A DNA stretch of 64,000 nucleotides, taken from NCBI GenBank assembly GCA_905221605.1, contig CAJNDS010002285.1:214501-278500 (forward strand), written 5' to 3'. This DNA is from Symbiodinium natans (Eukaryota > Sar > Dinophyceae > Suessiales > Symbiodiniaceae). Both the position numbers and the translations under genes were made by a program. The notes below the pieces were generated by a model. It saw only the letters and a list, made by a program, of their open reading frames with translations. It was not told the origin of the DNA and did not search any database. The stretch's first letter is position 1; every line of letters starts with the position of its first letter. Shown in pieces: positions 51,512 through 62,471 of this stretch.

Positions 51512-54409
51512 TGGCTCAAGTCTCGGGTGGGTGCGCAGGTAGAGAGAGGATCGGTGGCCTGGAGACTGTACCTAAGGGTGGGCTCCAACAGGACTCAAAC
51601 CGAAACCACTGTGTTTGCTCGGTAGTTCTGCCAGCCACATAGCTGCCTGTGTACGGCCTCGCCGAGTGCTGAGGGAACTTTCGACCTCGCTGCTGAGGGT
51701 GTTGTCGGCCTCGCCTAAGCTGAGGATTGTGGAAAGTCTTCGGCCCCGCTCGGAGGGACAACATAGTTCGGCCTCACCACGGTTGAGGGAAACACCTCCT
51801 GGAACTGAGGTGCAAGAAGATAGCAGACCTGTGCGAGCGAAGAGGGTTCCGAGGCCTTAACTTCCTTTGTTGGAACAGGGCCCCGTCTCAACCGCAGATT
51901 TCCGCTCGTGAGCTATCGGCGACCAGAGTGGCCGTCCACTGTGCCCTGGACAGTGTGCCACACGCCAGAGAGACTTGCTGCAAGGCAGACGGAGAGCGAC
52001 GGACCATGCCGGCAATTGCATGCTGTGTATTTGCATGGTCACACCAGGGGCGTCGTGAAGGGCTCTTCCTGGAACTGTCGCAGTCATATCGTATCCACTT
52101 TGTCCGTCGCACCAGGAGAGGCAACACAGCCTGGGGCAGCTGTGGGAATTGGAATGTCCAAAGAAGCCTGAATGCAGCTAACCTCCACTTGCAGCTCCGG
52201 AACTTCCGATGCTGTGAAGATGCGAGACTTTGGAACATCGATTTCTATGTCGATCCCACAGACCCATCCCTGATGATTGATGGCAGCGGACGTGTAATCA
52301 GATACCTGGGAAGGCTGGTGATAATGGTGTATGGCCCTGATGTGTCGAGAAGGATGCTGGCCTTGTCGGAAGATGATGAGGAATGGATGCTCCTTTGAGG
52401 TGATGGAATGTCACCGGCCAGTAACCAGGCAAGTGGTAGTGGATTGAATTGCGAGCACAGCCTCGCCATTAAGGGCCATGTGAGGGCAAACCCGAATGCA
52501 GGCTTAGCTTGCCGGAATGAGGGTGATCAACATACCCTCGCATAACAATGCTTTCAGAACCGTGAAACCAGCGGAGATGCCATGTGAGGCTATGCAAGGG
52601 CAGTTTCGGCCTCGCTATGCTGGAGCAAAGGTTCGGCCTCGCCGGGCTGAGGGAATGGATGGTTCGGCCTCGCCACGGCTGAGGGGACAACAGAAGGGTT
52701 GCGAAAACGCCTCGCTGATGAAGAACGGTGCATGCTGTTCCGGCCTCGCTTCAGCTGAGGGAAGAATGATGGCAAGCAGTTCCTGGAAAAGATGCCGCAT
52801 GGGCACAAGAGGGACTGATAATTGCGAGCATGACATGGAATGGGCAGGCCGGGCACTGGCATGAATGGTCTGCCGGAATTGAGTCTGGGAGACTCTGGAA
52901 GCACTGCATGCAGCTTGGACGGCTGATGCTACTGGGTGCAAAGCGGTCAAGAGCTTGAAGCATAGACTCCGCGGTGCCGGTGTGTCGGAGCAATTGATAG
53001 AAGACAACCGCAGCCCAGCAGTGCTCAATCACACAAAGCAATCATTCGGCCTCGACTTAGGTCTGAGGGAATGTGAGATATGGAAAGAGCAAACTCCAGA
53101 ATATGGATAAAGGAAACTGGCCAGGCATGGAGGCCAGCAAAGAGCAGGTACCAGCATTGCACTGGAGAAGCCTCGAGTCCCAATGGCAGTGAACTTTGTG
53201 GTGAGGAATACGTCGACTGGTGAGTAAGTGCGAGAAAGCCAGGGCGATTCTGGGGAGAACAGCAAGGCACGGTTAGTAAGTGCGAGAACACCGGAGCTGC
53301 TGAGAACCCTGGATTAGCCGGGACGTACTCCGTGAAGGATTCGTTGTCACTGCTTTCAGAAATGCCCACAAGGACCAAGCATGCAGCTAACCCGTGGTTG
53401 CAGAGTGGGCCTCACTTCGGTTGAGGGTAATCGACTCCCAAGTGAGAGTATGGAGTTTTGGTGGCAAACAAGAGAGCCAGCCGAATGTCTTGAACAATGG
53501 CTACGGCTGGATTGGAGAATGTCAAGTCTCACAATGGATAGCGGCCTCGTACATAATATCCTCACAGGCAGGGTGGGTTTGACCTGGTAGTCGGCACCTT
53601 GCCCGGCCCCCTGTCAGGCGCCTGTACCGGCCACCTGTTGAAGGTGTGTGGCGTGGGGTCACCGGTGCGTAGCGGCGATTTCGGTCGCTTAGCGTCCTCC
53701 AGCCTAAAAAGGGGTATGTTTGGGCAGGTACTTCACCTGTTCCTCCTGCTTGGCTCGTGTTGGAGATGTGTGAATCGAGGGCATGGATCCGTCAAGGTGA
53801 GATGACAAGAAAGTGCAGAATTGGGCCTCATCGGAACGGTCTGTATATGGGGATTGACCACCCCGCCGGTAGAGGGATAGCGGCCTCTGAGAATCGGAGG
53901 GCATGGATCACCTCCCGGCAAAAGCCACAGGAAGTATGCCCTGTGCATCAAGAGGCAGCCACCGTAACCAGAGTCCATGAAGCCTTGGGCCATGACCTGG
54001 TTTGAAGACATGTCCGGCCTCACTTCGGTTGAGGGGTGTGGATGGAAGCACTCAGGACATGCAACGAGACTCGTAGAACGAGCATCTGGGTCTACAGGAA
54101 TGACCTCCATTCGGTTGAGGGATAGCGGCCTCCACGAACGAGGGCATGGATCACCTCCCGAATAGACAACACAGAGAATGAGCAAGCATACAGGCAATTT
54201 GCCTTGGCCAAAGTCTTTAAGCCAATGGCAACGACTTGGTCAAAACGACATTCCGGCCTCACTTCGGTTGAGGGTAGCGGTACGTCAAAACCGAGGACAA
54301 GGAATGAGAGGGGGAACTTACCGGCAGTTTCACCCCACAGTTTTAGTAAGCTTTTGTTTCACTTGAACCCACAGCCCCTTCGGGTGGCTACGCCTCGCAG
54401 CGTGCAGAC
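51512..54409 (+). mobile_element. Spliced-leader unit D of array 2
   Basis: It starts TGGCTCAAGTCTCGG. The 5' half to about 52622 is repeated in inverted order at 1-1076. It carries the small conserved ORF, many GGCCTC...GAGG hairpins, AGTAAG-loop hairpins at 53217-53295, and the 3' end CCCCTTCGGGTGG...GCGTGCAGAC shared with B, C and E. Confidence 0.87.
52006..52398 (+). CDS. Unrecognised small beta-rich protein of type-D unit
   Basis: From the first in-frame ATG, 130 residues. The frame is open back to 51787, so up to about 203 codons are possible with a non-AUG start or a start supplied by splicing. Motifs in order: CCVFAWSHQGRREGLFLEL, RIHFVRRTRRG, WGSCGNW, LRNFRCC, WNIDFYVDP, MIDGSGR.IRYLGRL. 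It aligns with the core of the 305-residue proteins (CFRW.HKGRKEWLLL, VYFVRTSKSG, AGPCGQW, LNFNC, NLNF.PGP, GEDGRRIEL). No known domain recognised. Confidence 0.55.
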   Translation: MPAIACCVFAWSHQGRREGLFLELSQSYRIHFVRRTRRGNTAWGSCGNWNVQRSLNAANLHLQLRNFRCCEDARLWNIDFYVDPTDPSLMIDGSGRVIRYLGRLVIMVYGPDVSRRMLALSEDDEEWMLL

Positions 54410-54421
54410 GTAAAATTCACC

Positions 54422-56467
54422 TGGCTCAAGGTTTCGGCTCAACCCCGGTGGGGTGCTCAGGTAGAGAGCGTCTTAAGTGCCGTTGTGGCTGGCCCTGGGG
54501 CTTGTAACTAAGGGTAGGTTCCGTTTTGAGGCCCTGGCAAAACTGTGTTTGCTCGTAGGCCGGCTGACCGGCTAAGCTGTCATAGAGCGGCGGCCCGCCA
54601 CCTGCTGCCGACGACGAAGGACGTTCGAGTGCACAGTTTTCGGCCTCGCTTCGCTAGAGGGAAGCTTTTCGTCCTCGCGTTGCTGAGGGAACCTTGTGGC
54701 CTACAGTCTGCTCTGGGTCACAGTGAGAGTTGCAGCCTCGCATTGCTTGAGGGGTGAGGGCTGTGCTGAAGGTGAGTTTGGGTTCCTCGCTCACTTGTGT
54801 GGAAAACGAAGGTGAGACCGAAACACGGGGGAAAACGGCCAGGCACGCTGCAGACAGTGCAGGCCAACGTCGCACTGCAAGAGGCATCCTTGCAGTGGCG
54901 ACAGGAGTGTCCCGAACAATTGCGGTGTGCTCGAGCCCAAGCTTGCAGGTTTTCGGGGATCTGCAAGCTGAGCACAACAGGATTTTCTTCGCAGGTAGAA
55001 TCAGGTAGAAAAGATTTGGCCCAACCCTGGTGGATCTGCCTGGACACAAATAACCAGAGGCATCAGTGTCGTAAAGCTCATTGACTGGTGCTACTGAGAA
55101 ACCGTTGCCAAAGAACTTGCAGTAGGACTGTGGTGCGGCGCAGTGCAAGTTGAAGAGCAGCTGTTGGTGGCTGCTCCCCGGAAAACCAATAGTCCAAGAA
55201 GCCTCCTTCGGCCTCGCTCCGTGCTGAGGGTTTGTAAGGGTTGGTATTGGCCGGAAAGGATTCAGATGGAGGTTACCCGATCTTCGCGCTTTTCCCATCT
55301 GAAGGCAACCAATGGTAATCAGCCTGCTGGACATGGCAGGCCTGCTTTTGTTTACATCCACGTCTCCTGCAAGGGCTGGGGTCTGTCCGTGCACACAGAC
55401 AAGGCGGAACCTTGCAGATGTTTAGGTCCTCGCGGCACGGCCGCTGGAGGTTGTTTGAAGATGTTGGCTCTCACTATCTGGTGAGTGGTTTGTATGGGCA
55501 CTTGCTGGGGCAAGGCGGCTCTGGCGTCTGAGGATGGTACATGTGCTGGCTGCTGAGTACGGGCCACCGAAAGAGACCTGTGGTAAGACAAGCGATGAAA
55601 GGAGCCGAACTCCTAAACTCTAGGACAGGCTAGCTCACGCGGACGCCACGCAGAGTATGTGTCACTATCTTCAGATGTTGGAGCCAAATTGCCTAGCCTT
55701 GTGACGTGAGATGTGGTGTTTGGATTCGGCCTCAAGCACTGGAAGGCCTACAACAACAAATCCGAATGAAAACTGTGGTCCTAAGACACGCGGTGCAGCT
55801 GCTTATACGTGGCACCGCGGGGGTCACATAGAGATAGAGGGCTTGCCAGCAAGGGAACTCTGTCTAGAGAGAGCCCTGGCTCAGTGAGGAGCTGAGGGCC
55901 TGGCTGCGCAGATGCAGCGGTATGGTTGTTCGGCCTCGTCTCCGCTGAGGGAACAACAGTCAATGCTTCTCTGCAGTGTCGGTCCGGGTTAGTAAGAGCG
56001 AGAACGCCGGGACCTCGAGCTGCAGTTTTACCATGAAGCAACCGCGTGAGATGCATTATTGGTCAACTGGTGAGTAAGAGCGAGAAAGCCAGGGTGACGC
56101 TACTTTGGGGGAGGCTGCAAGGCACGGTTAGTAAGTGCGAGAAAGCCGGAGCTGCGGACGAACCTGGAGTAGCAGTCTTTCATACCTCACGTGTTTCACT
56201 TTGCGGCCTCGCATGCGCTGAGGAAATATGCCTCGAACAGAACATCCAGTGCTGAGTGGGGATTGCCAAACTTACGGAGGCTGATGCCACAACAAGTGCC
56301 TCAACAGCAATGCATGCGGAGGGCAAAGTTCGGCCTCGCGAGTGCTGAGGGTTGCAGCTGAGAGAGGGCCTAGCTGAGAACGCAACACCTCAAGCGAGGT
56401 AATTTTTAGTTTAGTTTCACCTTGACCAACGGCCCCTTCGGGTGGCTACGCCTCGCAGCGTGCAGAC
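54422..56467 (+). mobile_element. Spliced-leader unit E of array 2 (type B)
   Basis: It starts TGGCTCAAGGTTTCGG and is near-identical to unit B, with a deletion of about 70 bp near 54755. AGTAAG-loop hairpins at 55980-56155. It ends at the last GTAAAATTCACC (56468-56479). Confidence 0.87.
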
Positions 56468-56479
56468 GTAAAATTCACC

Positions 56480-57239
56480 TGATCGTCGTTCCCAGGAGAT
56501 TGCCAATGACACAACGGCCACGACTCACGTGATTCATCATGTGCCGAAAGCTCCAGCCAAACCAAAGGGGAAGCCCAAGGCCAAAAGCAAGGATTCTTTC
56601 CGGCAGACCCGCCTGTCCTTCAATTAAGTTTAGGTGGTTCACCTTGGGATTGGCTTGGGGGTTGTTGTTGGTTTGGGGCTTTGGTAAATGTGCCTATTCC
56701 CATCGGCCGGTGGATGTAGGCTGCGCCCGAAAACTTCTTTGTCCCCAAAGTGCCCTTTCCAGAAACGCCCTGAAAGTGGCACAAGTAGGAGATCTCGAGC
56801 CTCGATTGTGGACTTGTGGCCGAAGTGCTGGAAGTGGCCCAGGTTGGGGGTTTCGAGCCCGAAACCTGGACTTGGGCCAGAAGAGGGCTCGCGGGCCAGC
56901 CCACCCACTTGCATCCCCAACCTGCGCCCTAACCCTGCGCCCCAGCCCCACACCTTTTGTGTCCCCAACCTGCGTCCCCCCACCCATCTGCGTCCCCAAC
57001 CTGCGCCCCGTTTGCCTCCGAATGCCCCACATCTGCGCGCACCTTGCGCCGCGGCTCCCACCCCGGCCGACTCTTGCAGAGCGCCCTGGTAAAGGATAGG
57101 TTTCGACTTACGCTGGTGTGCGCTTGTTTGGCTGCGCTCGCATAGTCCTTTGCTTTTCGGGTGTGGGTAGGTAGAGGTTTGGGTGTAATAACTTCCCACT
57201 TGCCGGTGTGCGCTTGTATGCTTGCACCCGAAAAGTTTC
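56480..57239. other. Region right of array 2
   Basis: Starts TGATCGTCG directly after the last junction repeat. It contains a possible 3' exon (listed), then a Pro/Cys-rich stretch of short CCCCAACCTGCG-like repeats with overlapping open frames on both strands that I do not accept as genes. Whether this belongs to the interrupted 3' LTR of A2 or is host sequence cannot be decided here. Confidence 0.4.
56496..56627 (+). CDS. Possible 3' terminal exon, 43 residues
   Basis: A pyrimidine-rich acceptor (CGTTCCCAG) precedes an open frame ending in a basic tail, KAPAKPKGKPKAKSK, then DSFRQTRLSFN and a TAA. The end loosely recalls a PCNA-interacting Q-x-x-L motif, but the aromatic spacing is wrong. 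It would be the last exon of a disrupted host gene. Speculative. Confidence 0.2.
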   Translation, partial: EIANDTTATTHVIHHVPKAPAKPKGKPKAKSKDSFRQTRLSFN

Positions 57240-58826
57240 CGGGTTTACTGGCAGTGGCCCTGCCTGGCAGCTTGCAGTCCTCCAGCTTCGGCCTTTCCTG
57301 GCAGCTTGCAGTCCTTGAGTTTCGGACATCATTTCATGCAGAGCTTGGAGAATGTGGCCTTGCCTGGCAGCTTGCTGTCCTTGGGCTTCGTTTTCGATTT
57401 CAACCAGAGCTAGGAGAATGGGGCCTTGACTGGCAGCTTGCAGTCCTTGAGCTTCGGATTCGCTTTTAACCAGAGATTGGAGAACGTGGCCGTGCCTGGC
57501 CGCTTGCATTCCTTGAGCGTTGGATAGTGTTTCAACCAGAGCTTGGAAAATGTGGTTTTGCCAGGCGGGTGCAGTCTTTGAGGTTCGGACGCTGCTTCAT
57601 ACAGAGCTGGGAGATTGTGACCTTGCCTGGCAGCTTGCACTCCTTGAGCTTCGGGGCATGTTTGTGTCATAGTTTGGAGAATGTGGCTTTGCCTGGCAGC
57701 TTGCAGTCCTCGGAGCTTAGAAGTGTGTTCCAGCCAGAGCCTGGAGAACGTGGCTTTGCCTGGCAGCTTGCAGTCCTTGAGCTTCGGGCTTCGGATACGA
57801 TTCAACGGGAGCTTTGAGAACGTGGCGTTGCCTGGCAGCTGCCAGTCCTTGAGCTTCGGGCATTGCGTCAACCAGAGCTTGGAGAATGTGGCCTTTCCTG
57901 GCAGCTTGCAGTCCTTGAGTTTCGGACATCATTTGGACATCATTTCATGCAGAGCTTGGAGAATGTGGCCTTGCCTGGTAGCTTGCTGTCCTTGAGCTTC
58001 GTTTTCGATTTCAACCAGAGCTAGGAGAATGGGGCCTTGACTGGCAGCTTGCAGTCCTTGAGCTTCGGATTCGCTTTTAACCAGAGATTGTAGAATGTGG
58101 CCGTGCCTGGCCGCTTGCGTTCCTTGAGCGTTGGATAGTGTTTCAACCAGAGCTTGGAAAATGTGGTTTTGCCAGGCGGGTTGCAGTCTTTGAGTCATAC
58201 AGAGCTGGGAGATTGTGACCTTGCCTGGCAGCTTGCACTCCTTGAGCTTCGGGGCATGTTTTTACCATAGTTTGGAGAATGTGGCTTTGCCTGGCAGCTT
58301 GCAGTCCTTGAGCGTAGAAGTGTGTTCCAGCCAGAGCTTGGAGAACGTGGCTTTGCCTGGCAGCTTGCAGTCCTTGAGCTTCGGGCTTCGGATACGTGGC
58401 GTTGCCTGGCAGCTTGCAGTCCTTGAGCTTCGGGCATTGCTTCAACCAGAGCTTGGAGAATGTGGCCTTTCCTGGCAGCTTGTAGTCCTGGAGTTTCGGA
58501 CATCATTTCATGCAGAGCTTGGAGAATGTGGCCTTGCCTGGTAGCTTGCAGTACTGAGCTTCGGGCATTGCTTCAACCAGAGCTTGGAGAATGTGGCCTT
58601 TCCTTGCAGCTTGCAATCCTTGAGTTTCGGACATCATCTCAGGCAGCGCTTGGAGAATGTGGCCTTGCCTGGCAGCTTGCAGTCCTTGAGCTTCGGGCAT
58701 TGCTTCAACCAGAGCTTGGAGAATGTGGCCTTTCCTGGCAGCTTGCAATCCTTGAGTTTCGGACATCATTTCAGGCAGCGCTTGGAGAACGTGGCGTTGC
58801 CTGGCAGCTTGCAGTCCTTGAGCTTC
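57240..58826. repeat. 66-bp minisatellite
   Basis: About 24 copies, mostly 66 bp (some 60-84), of a unit containing TTGCCTGGCAGCTTGCAGTCC and CTTCGGGCAT. The period is divisible by 3, so 22-residue repeats (SLENVALPGSLQSLSFGHCF-like) appear in open frames on both strands. The block 57310-57660 is repeated as 57905-58260, so the array also grew by larger duplications. It ends where the family-A LTR begins. Confidence 0.9.
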
Positions 58827-59343
58827 GAGAGTTTTTCTGCTGCATGACTTGGCATGAGCATGTTTGGTTTTGCCCAAAGTCCCTAAAGCATGTTTGGGTT
58901 GACTGCGACACATGTCTTGTCTTGTTGGCATGGCCTAGGATGAGTTTTGAAGCACTTGGAACTGCTTGAGAGCAGTAGTGAGGAAGTGCGTGTCAGAACT
59001 CTGAGGTTCTGTCTTGTTGCAACTCACTCCGTGTCCCCGCCACTTCGTTCGTTGCCGTTGGACGTGTAGGATGGGAGTAGGAGTGCAGAGTGGACTCTGA
59101 AGCTTCGCTGTTTTGCTGTTCGGAAGTGACCTGAAGTCCCCGAGGTGTAGACCAAAGCAGTTGCATTGTTCTTTTGCTTTACCTCCTTTGTAGAACAAAG
59201 TTGAGGTGGAATTCGTAGCTTTTTGGAGCCCTTAGCTCTCTTGGAGAGAGCTTGCTGCAAGAACTGAAGCTTGCTGAACACTTTGGTGTTTGGCTCAAGT
59301 GCGAAGTGAAAAAGAGACAGCTGCGCGAGCTCTGCTTTTCACA
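58827..59343 (+). repeat. Family-A LTR without an adjacent element
   Basis: About 517 bp, near-identical to the A1 and A2 5' LTRs, from GAGAGTTTTTCTGC to TTTTCACA. It is not followed by the primer-binding site, so it is a solo LTR or the displaced 3' LTR of A2. TTTGGCTCAAG is at 59289-59299. Confidence 0.9.
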
Positions 59344-60311
59344 CAAATAGCATATGTCCGTTCAAGCAAGAAAGCGTGCCTGTTGTGGTTCGGCACCTGT
59401 GCGGTCAAAAACAAAGCACGACGCTAGAAGTTGCCCAGCTCGTGCCACTTTCACGAAACGGCAAGTTTTGCCAAGAGCCCTACTGAAAGAAACGCGTGCG
59501 GAACTGTGGAAATGGTATAAAATCAGGAAGAATTGCGGCTTCGGTACGAAAGGCAGCTTGACTTGGCGTCCGTTTTCATGAAGGAATGCTTCTTCTTAAT
59601 AATTCTTTATTCCCTAAAGCGATGCAACAGATGTGAGGGCACATCGTCCCAAAACAAAACTGTTTTCCGTGTCAATCATTGGTGCTTTGGGGCTTGTGGA
59701 GGGAGGGGGTCCGAAAGTGATTCCTGAAGTCCCCGAGCAATTGGGCCAAGAACGACATTGGGATCGCATGGTGGAGGGAGAGGGTCCGAAAGTGATTCCT
59801 GAAGTTCCTCGTGCAAAAAGTCCCTGTGTGAGCTCCAGTGTTTGCATGAAGTATTCCACTATGTTTTCATTTGTGGGAAGGGCCTTAGGGCTTTGTGCAA
59901 GTCAGCCCTGTAGAAGTTCGAGAACTGTGCGTCATCCTGTGAGGGTGCGACACGGTGAGTTTTGCAGTTTGCAGTTTTGTGTGCATAGCTTGGAGTCTGC
60001 TCAGCTTTTGAAGTTTTCCCAGTAGCCTGAGTACGATTAGTGGCTGCAGGAACGTTTTGCCTTGTAGGGAACCACTCTCGTCGAGTTTCGTGACTTGAGG
60101 GTAGTTTTGGAGGTCTTTTAAGCCGAGCTGTCAAGTTGGAGAGCTGTGATACGTTTTCCACTTTGGCTCAAGTGACGAGCACTGGTGTGAGTGCTGCAAG
60201 CCAAAACAGAAGTGTTGTCCGAGTGTCTAAGCTTGTTTGCTTGGTTTGGACTTGTGTGAGTTGGCTTGGTTGTATCCTTGGTGCCTTGCTTGGCATCTTG
60301 GGTTTTTAACG
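59344..60311 (+). repeat. Probable 5' LTR of copia C with upstream sequence
   Basis: The left edge is uncertain because the other LTR is outside the window. Two AGGGTCCGAAAGTGATTCCTGAAGT-like repeats lie near 59705 and 59780. The last 200 bp resemble the B LTR (TTGGAGAGCTGTG, then a spliced-leader-like string, then GACGAGC) and end TTTTTAACG. ACTTTGGCTCAAG at 60160-60172 is the best spliced-leader match in the window. Confidence 0.6.
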
Positions 60312-60323
60312 TGGTAGCGGAGC
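60312..60323 (+). other. Primer-binding site of copia C
   Basis: TGGTAGCGGAGC, identical to those of A and B. Confidence 0.85.
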
Positions 60324-60395
60324 GTGGAAGCTCTGTTGCAAAGAAAGAAAGTGAGCCCAATACGCTGACTTGGTGTGCTTTTGAGTTGTCTTGGT

Positions 60396-62471
60396 ATGGA
60401 GGGCCGTGGAAGGCCATCGTACAACCACATAGGTGAGGGTGAACCCGGAATGCTTCGTGAGAGAGGCAGGAGAGGGGCTGAGCCACCCTATGAGAGACCT
60501 TCAGGGTCCAGACACTCGTCTGTTCCACCAAGGAACCCCGTTGTCGGTAGTGGAGTTGCTTTCAGCCCGATGTCGAACTTGTCGGGTGCAGTGCATCCCA
60601 CAGGAAGCCCGGTGGTTGGTTCTCCGACTGCTATGGGCACCCCCATACCGGCAATGGCTTCACCCATGTCACCACCAGGTTTGGTGCCACCACCGCCCGC
60701 AGCAGTGGACCCCGTTGCCGTTCAGGCAGCCCTGGGATCCCAGCTTTTGGTTCAGACAGTGCAGCAGCAGCAGCAGATATCTCAAATGATGTCGCTGGTG
60801 CAGCAGCTGGTCCAGGACCGGACAAGTGCTGAGAAGAAAGGCAAAGGAGCTGGTAGCTTGAGTAGCATCAGTGACAGCGTGGACCATGCCATGGAGGTTG
60901 ATGATGGGAACGGCGCTCCTATCAGGAATCCTAAGGCAGACTCATATGTGCCGAAGTTGCCCATGTTGGATGGTGGACGCATGAACAAGGGTCGGCGTGC
61001 CGAGATCGAAGCATGGGTTGAGTACCTTGAAGTGTTTTTGCCATGGATTGCCTTGTTTGATGATAGGATACCGTCAGAAGTGCAGGCTTGTTTTGTGAAA
61101 GACAAGCCAATCCTGAACAAAGACTTGGCGAAAGGAGAGAGCATCAGGAGTACCAGAGTGTTCCTTTACCTTTGGCAGTCCTTTGCGAACTTTTCCCGTG
61201 GGCTTGACATTTTGAAGCAAGTTGAGCGTGAACAGCTTGGTGTTCCGGCAGGCTATGAGGCGTTGAGGCGCTTGCATCAGGATCTGTCGGTTTGCTCGAG
61301 GATAGAAGCCTCGACCTTGCGAGAAGAGATGTTGAGATACCAACCCCCTGCCTCTACGAAGGATCGTCCTTTGGAAGTGTTCCGCAGCGTGCAGGTTGAG
61401 CTTGCAAAGTATGGTCGACTTGTTGCTGCGTTCCCAGACCTTGCGTTGAGTGAAGCGGATCAGAGCATGATTGTGTTGAAGGGTCTTGATGCGGATGTGA
61501 AGAGGTACATCTTGTTGCATGCTAAGATTGACTCTATGAGTGAGCTTGAGACTGCGATCAAGTTCTACGACGCAAACATCAAGATCCTTACCTTCGCCGA
61601 TTCCGGGCGAGGTCGCGACCGCAGGAACAACAACGACATAGCGAATCCGCTGAACTTCAAGGGCGATGGAAAGGGGAAGGACAAGGGGAAGGACAAGGGG
61701 AAAGATAAAGGAAAGGACAAAGGGAAGGACAAGGGAAAGGACAAAGGTCGCTCAGGAAAGGACAAGCATGACAAGAAGGGAGAGAAAGGTGGAAAGGGGA
61801 ACGCTACTCAAGACCCTGGGAAAGGGGGCGGTGGTAGCTCTGGTAGTGACCCAAAGCACGACAAGCGTGCCAACGTGAAGTGCTACAACTGCAATGAATT
61901 GGGGCACTATTCAAACCGATGCCCTAAGAAAGCGGCCAAAGGTGTGGCGGCAGCAGCGACGCTTCTCGAACCGCAATTAGCGGCTTTGACCTTGGAGGGC
62001 CCGCACGTGTTTGCAGCGGCAGTTGGTTGCGAGTTCTTTGATATCGCTCAGGGAGATTCCGACAATGAGTCGAGCTTGAGCGATGGTGATTGGGAAGCCT
62101 TTGGAAGGTCGTGGTTGTTGGAGAGTTCAGAGGCCACAGTTGAGCTTGGAACATCGCAGCTTGGAAGCCTAGAGACCCCCGTTGAGCTCGAGAAGGCCCC
62201 AGTTGAGCTTGGAACGTCGCAGCTTGGAAGCCTAGAGACCCCCGTTGAGCTTGAGAAGGCCCCAGTTGAGCTTGGAACGTCGCAGCTTGGAAGCCTAGAG
62301 ACCCCCGTTGAGCTTGAGAAGGCCCCGTTGACGCTTGGTGAGCATGGATTGAGTGAATTTTATTTTCATGACATGAGCATGGCAGCCCCGCGTGTGACAC
62401 ATGGTAGCAGCTCTGAAGCCATGGACTGGTGGTTGCTGGACTCCGGAGCGTCGACGCACCTGATCAGCTGA
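60396..62471 (+). CDS. Copia C gag and protease start
   Basis: The ATG is 72 bp after the primer-binding site. The N-terminus is Arg/Gly/Pro-rich. A Gln-rich segment at about residues 118-145 is a possible coiled coil. The capsid-like helical region (about 180-410) has SYVPKLPMLDG, KRYILLH and KFYDANI. A GKDK repeat (about 425-451) follows, then the zinc knuckle CYNCNELGHYSNRC (about 495-508). Three 21-residue repeats follow, and at the end comes the protease motif WWLLDSGASTHLIS. The stop comes straight after. The rest of the protease is in the frame from 62471, so either a frameshift mutation or programmed frameshifting separates them. Confidence 0.92.
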   Translation: MEGRGRPSYNHIGEGEPGMLRERGRRGAEPPYERPSGSRHSSVPPRNPVVGSGVAFSPMSNLSGAVHPTGSPVVGSPTAMGTPIPAMASPMSPPGLVPPPPAAVDPVAVQAALGSQLLVQTVQQQQQISQMMSLVQQLVQDRTSAEKKGKGAGSLSSISDSVDHAMEVDDGNGAPIRNPKADSYVPKLPMLDGGRMNKGRRAEIEAWVEYLEVFLPWIALFDDRIPSEVQACFVKDKPILNKDLAKGESIRSTRVFLYLWQSFANFSRGLDILKQVEREQLGVPAGYEALRRLHQDLSVCSRIEASTLREEMLRYQPPASTKDRPLEVFRSVQVELAKYGRLVAAFPDLALSEADQSMIVLKGLDADVKRYILLHAKIDSMSELETAIKFYDANIKILTFADSGRGRDRRNNNDIANPLNFKGDGKGKDKGKDKGKDKGKDKGKDKGKDKGRSGKDKHDKKGEKGGKGNATQDPGKGGGGSSGSDPKHDKRANVKCYNCNELGHYSNRCPKKAAKGVAAAATLLEPQLAALTLEGPHVFAAAVGCEFFDIAQGDSDNESSLSDGDWEAFGRSWLLESSEATVELGTSQLGSLETPVELEKAPVELGTSQLGSLETPVELEKAPVELGTSQLGSLETPVELEKAPLTLGEHGLSEFYFHDMSMAAPRVTHGSSSEAMDWWLLDSGASTHLIS
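61669..61748 (+). repeat. GGGAAGGACAA simple coding repeat
   Basis: About seven copies of a 12-bp unit encoding GKDK in the gag tail, giving a basic, flexible nucleic-acid-binding stretch. Confidence 0.9.
62139..62327 (+). repeat. Three tandem 63-bp coding repeats
   Basis: Copies start at 62139, 62202 and 62265, encode VELGTSQLGSLETPVELEKAP, and are almost identical, so the expansion is recent. They lie between the zinc knuckle and the protease. Confidence 0.93.

Noticed and set aside
54654-55394. 246-codon minus-strand ORF in unit E (200 codons in unit B)
   Set aside because: Open in both copies, but they are nearly identical DNA. It runs against the unit direction and shows no domain or natural start context.
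56539-57099. 186-codon Pro/Cys-rich ORF
   Set aside because: Built on short CCCCAACCTGCG-like repeats with open frames on both strands, and it overlaps the better-supported exon frame.
57240-58826. Leucine-rich-repeat-like protein from the 22-residue frame
   Set aside because: Frames break and change along the array and are open on both strands. It is a minisatellite without a start context or flanking coding sequence.
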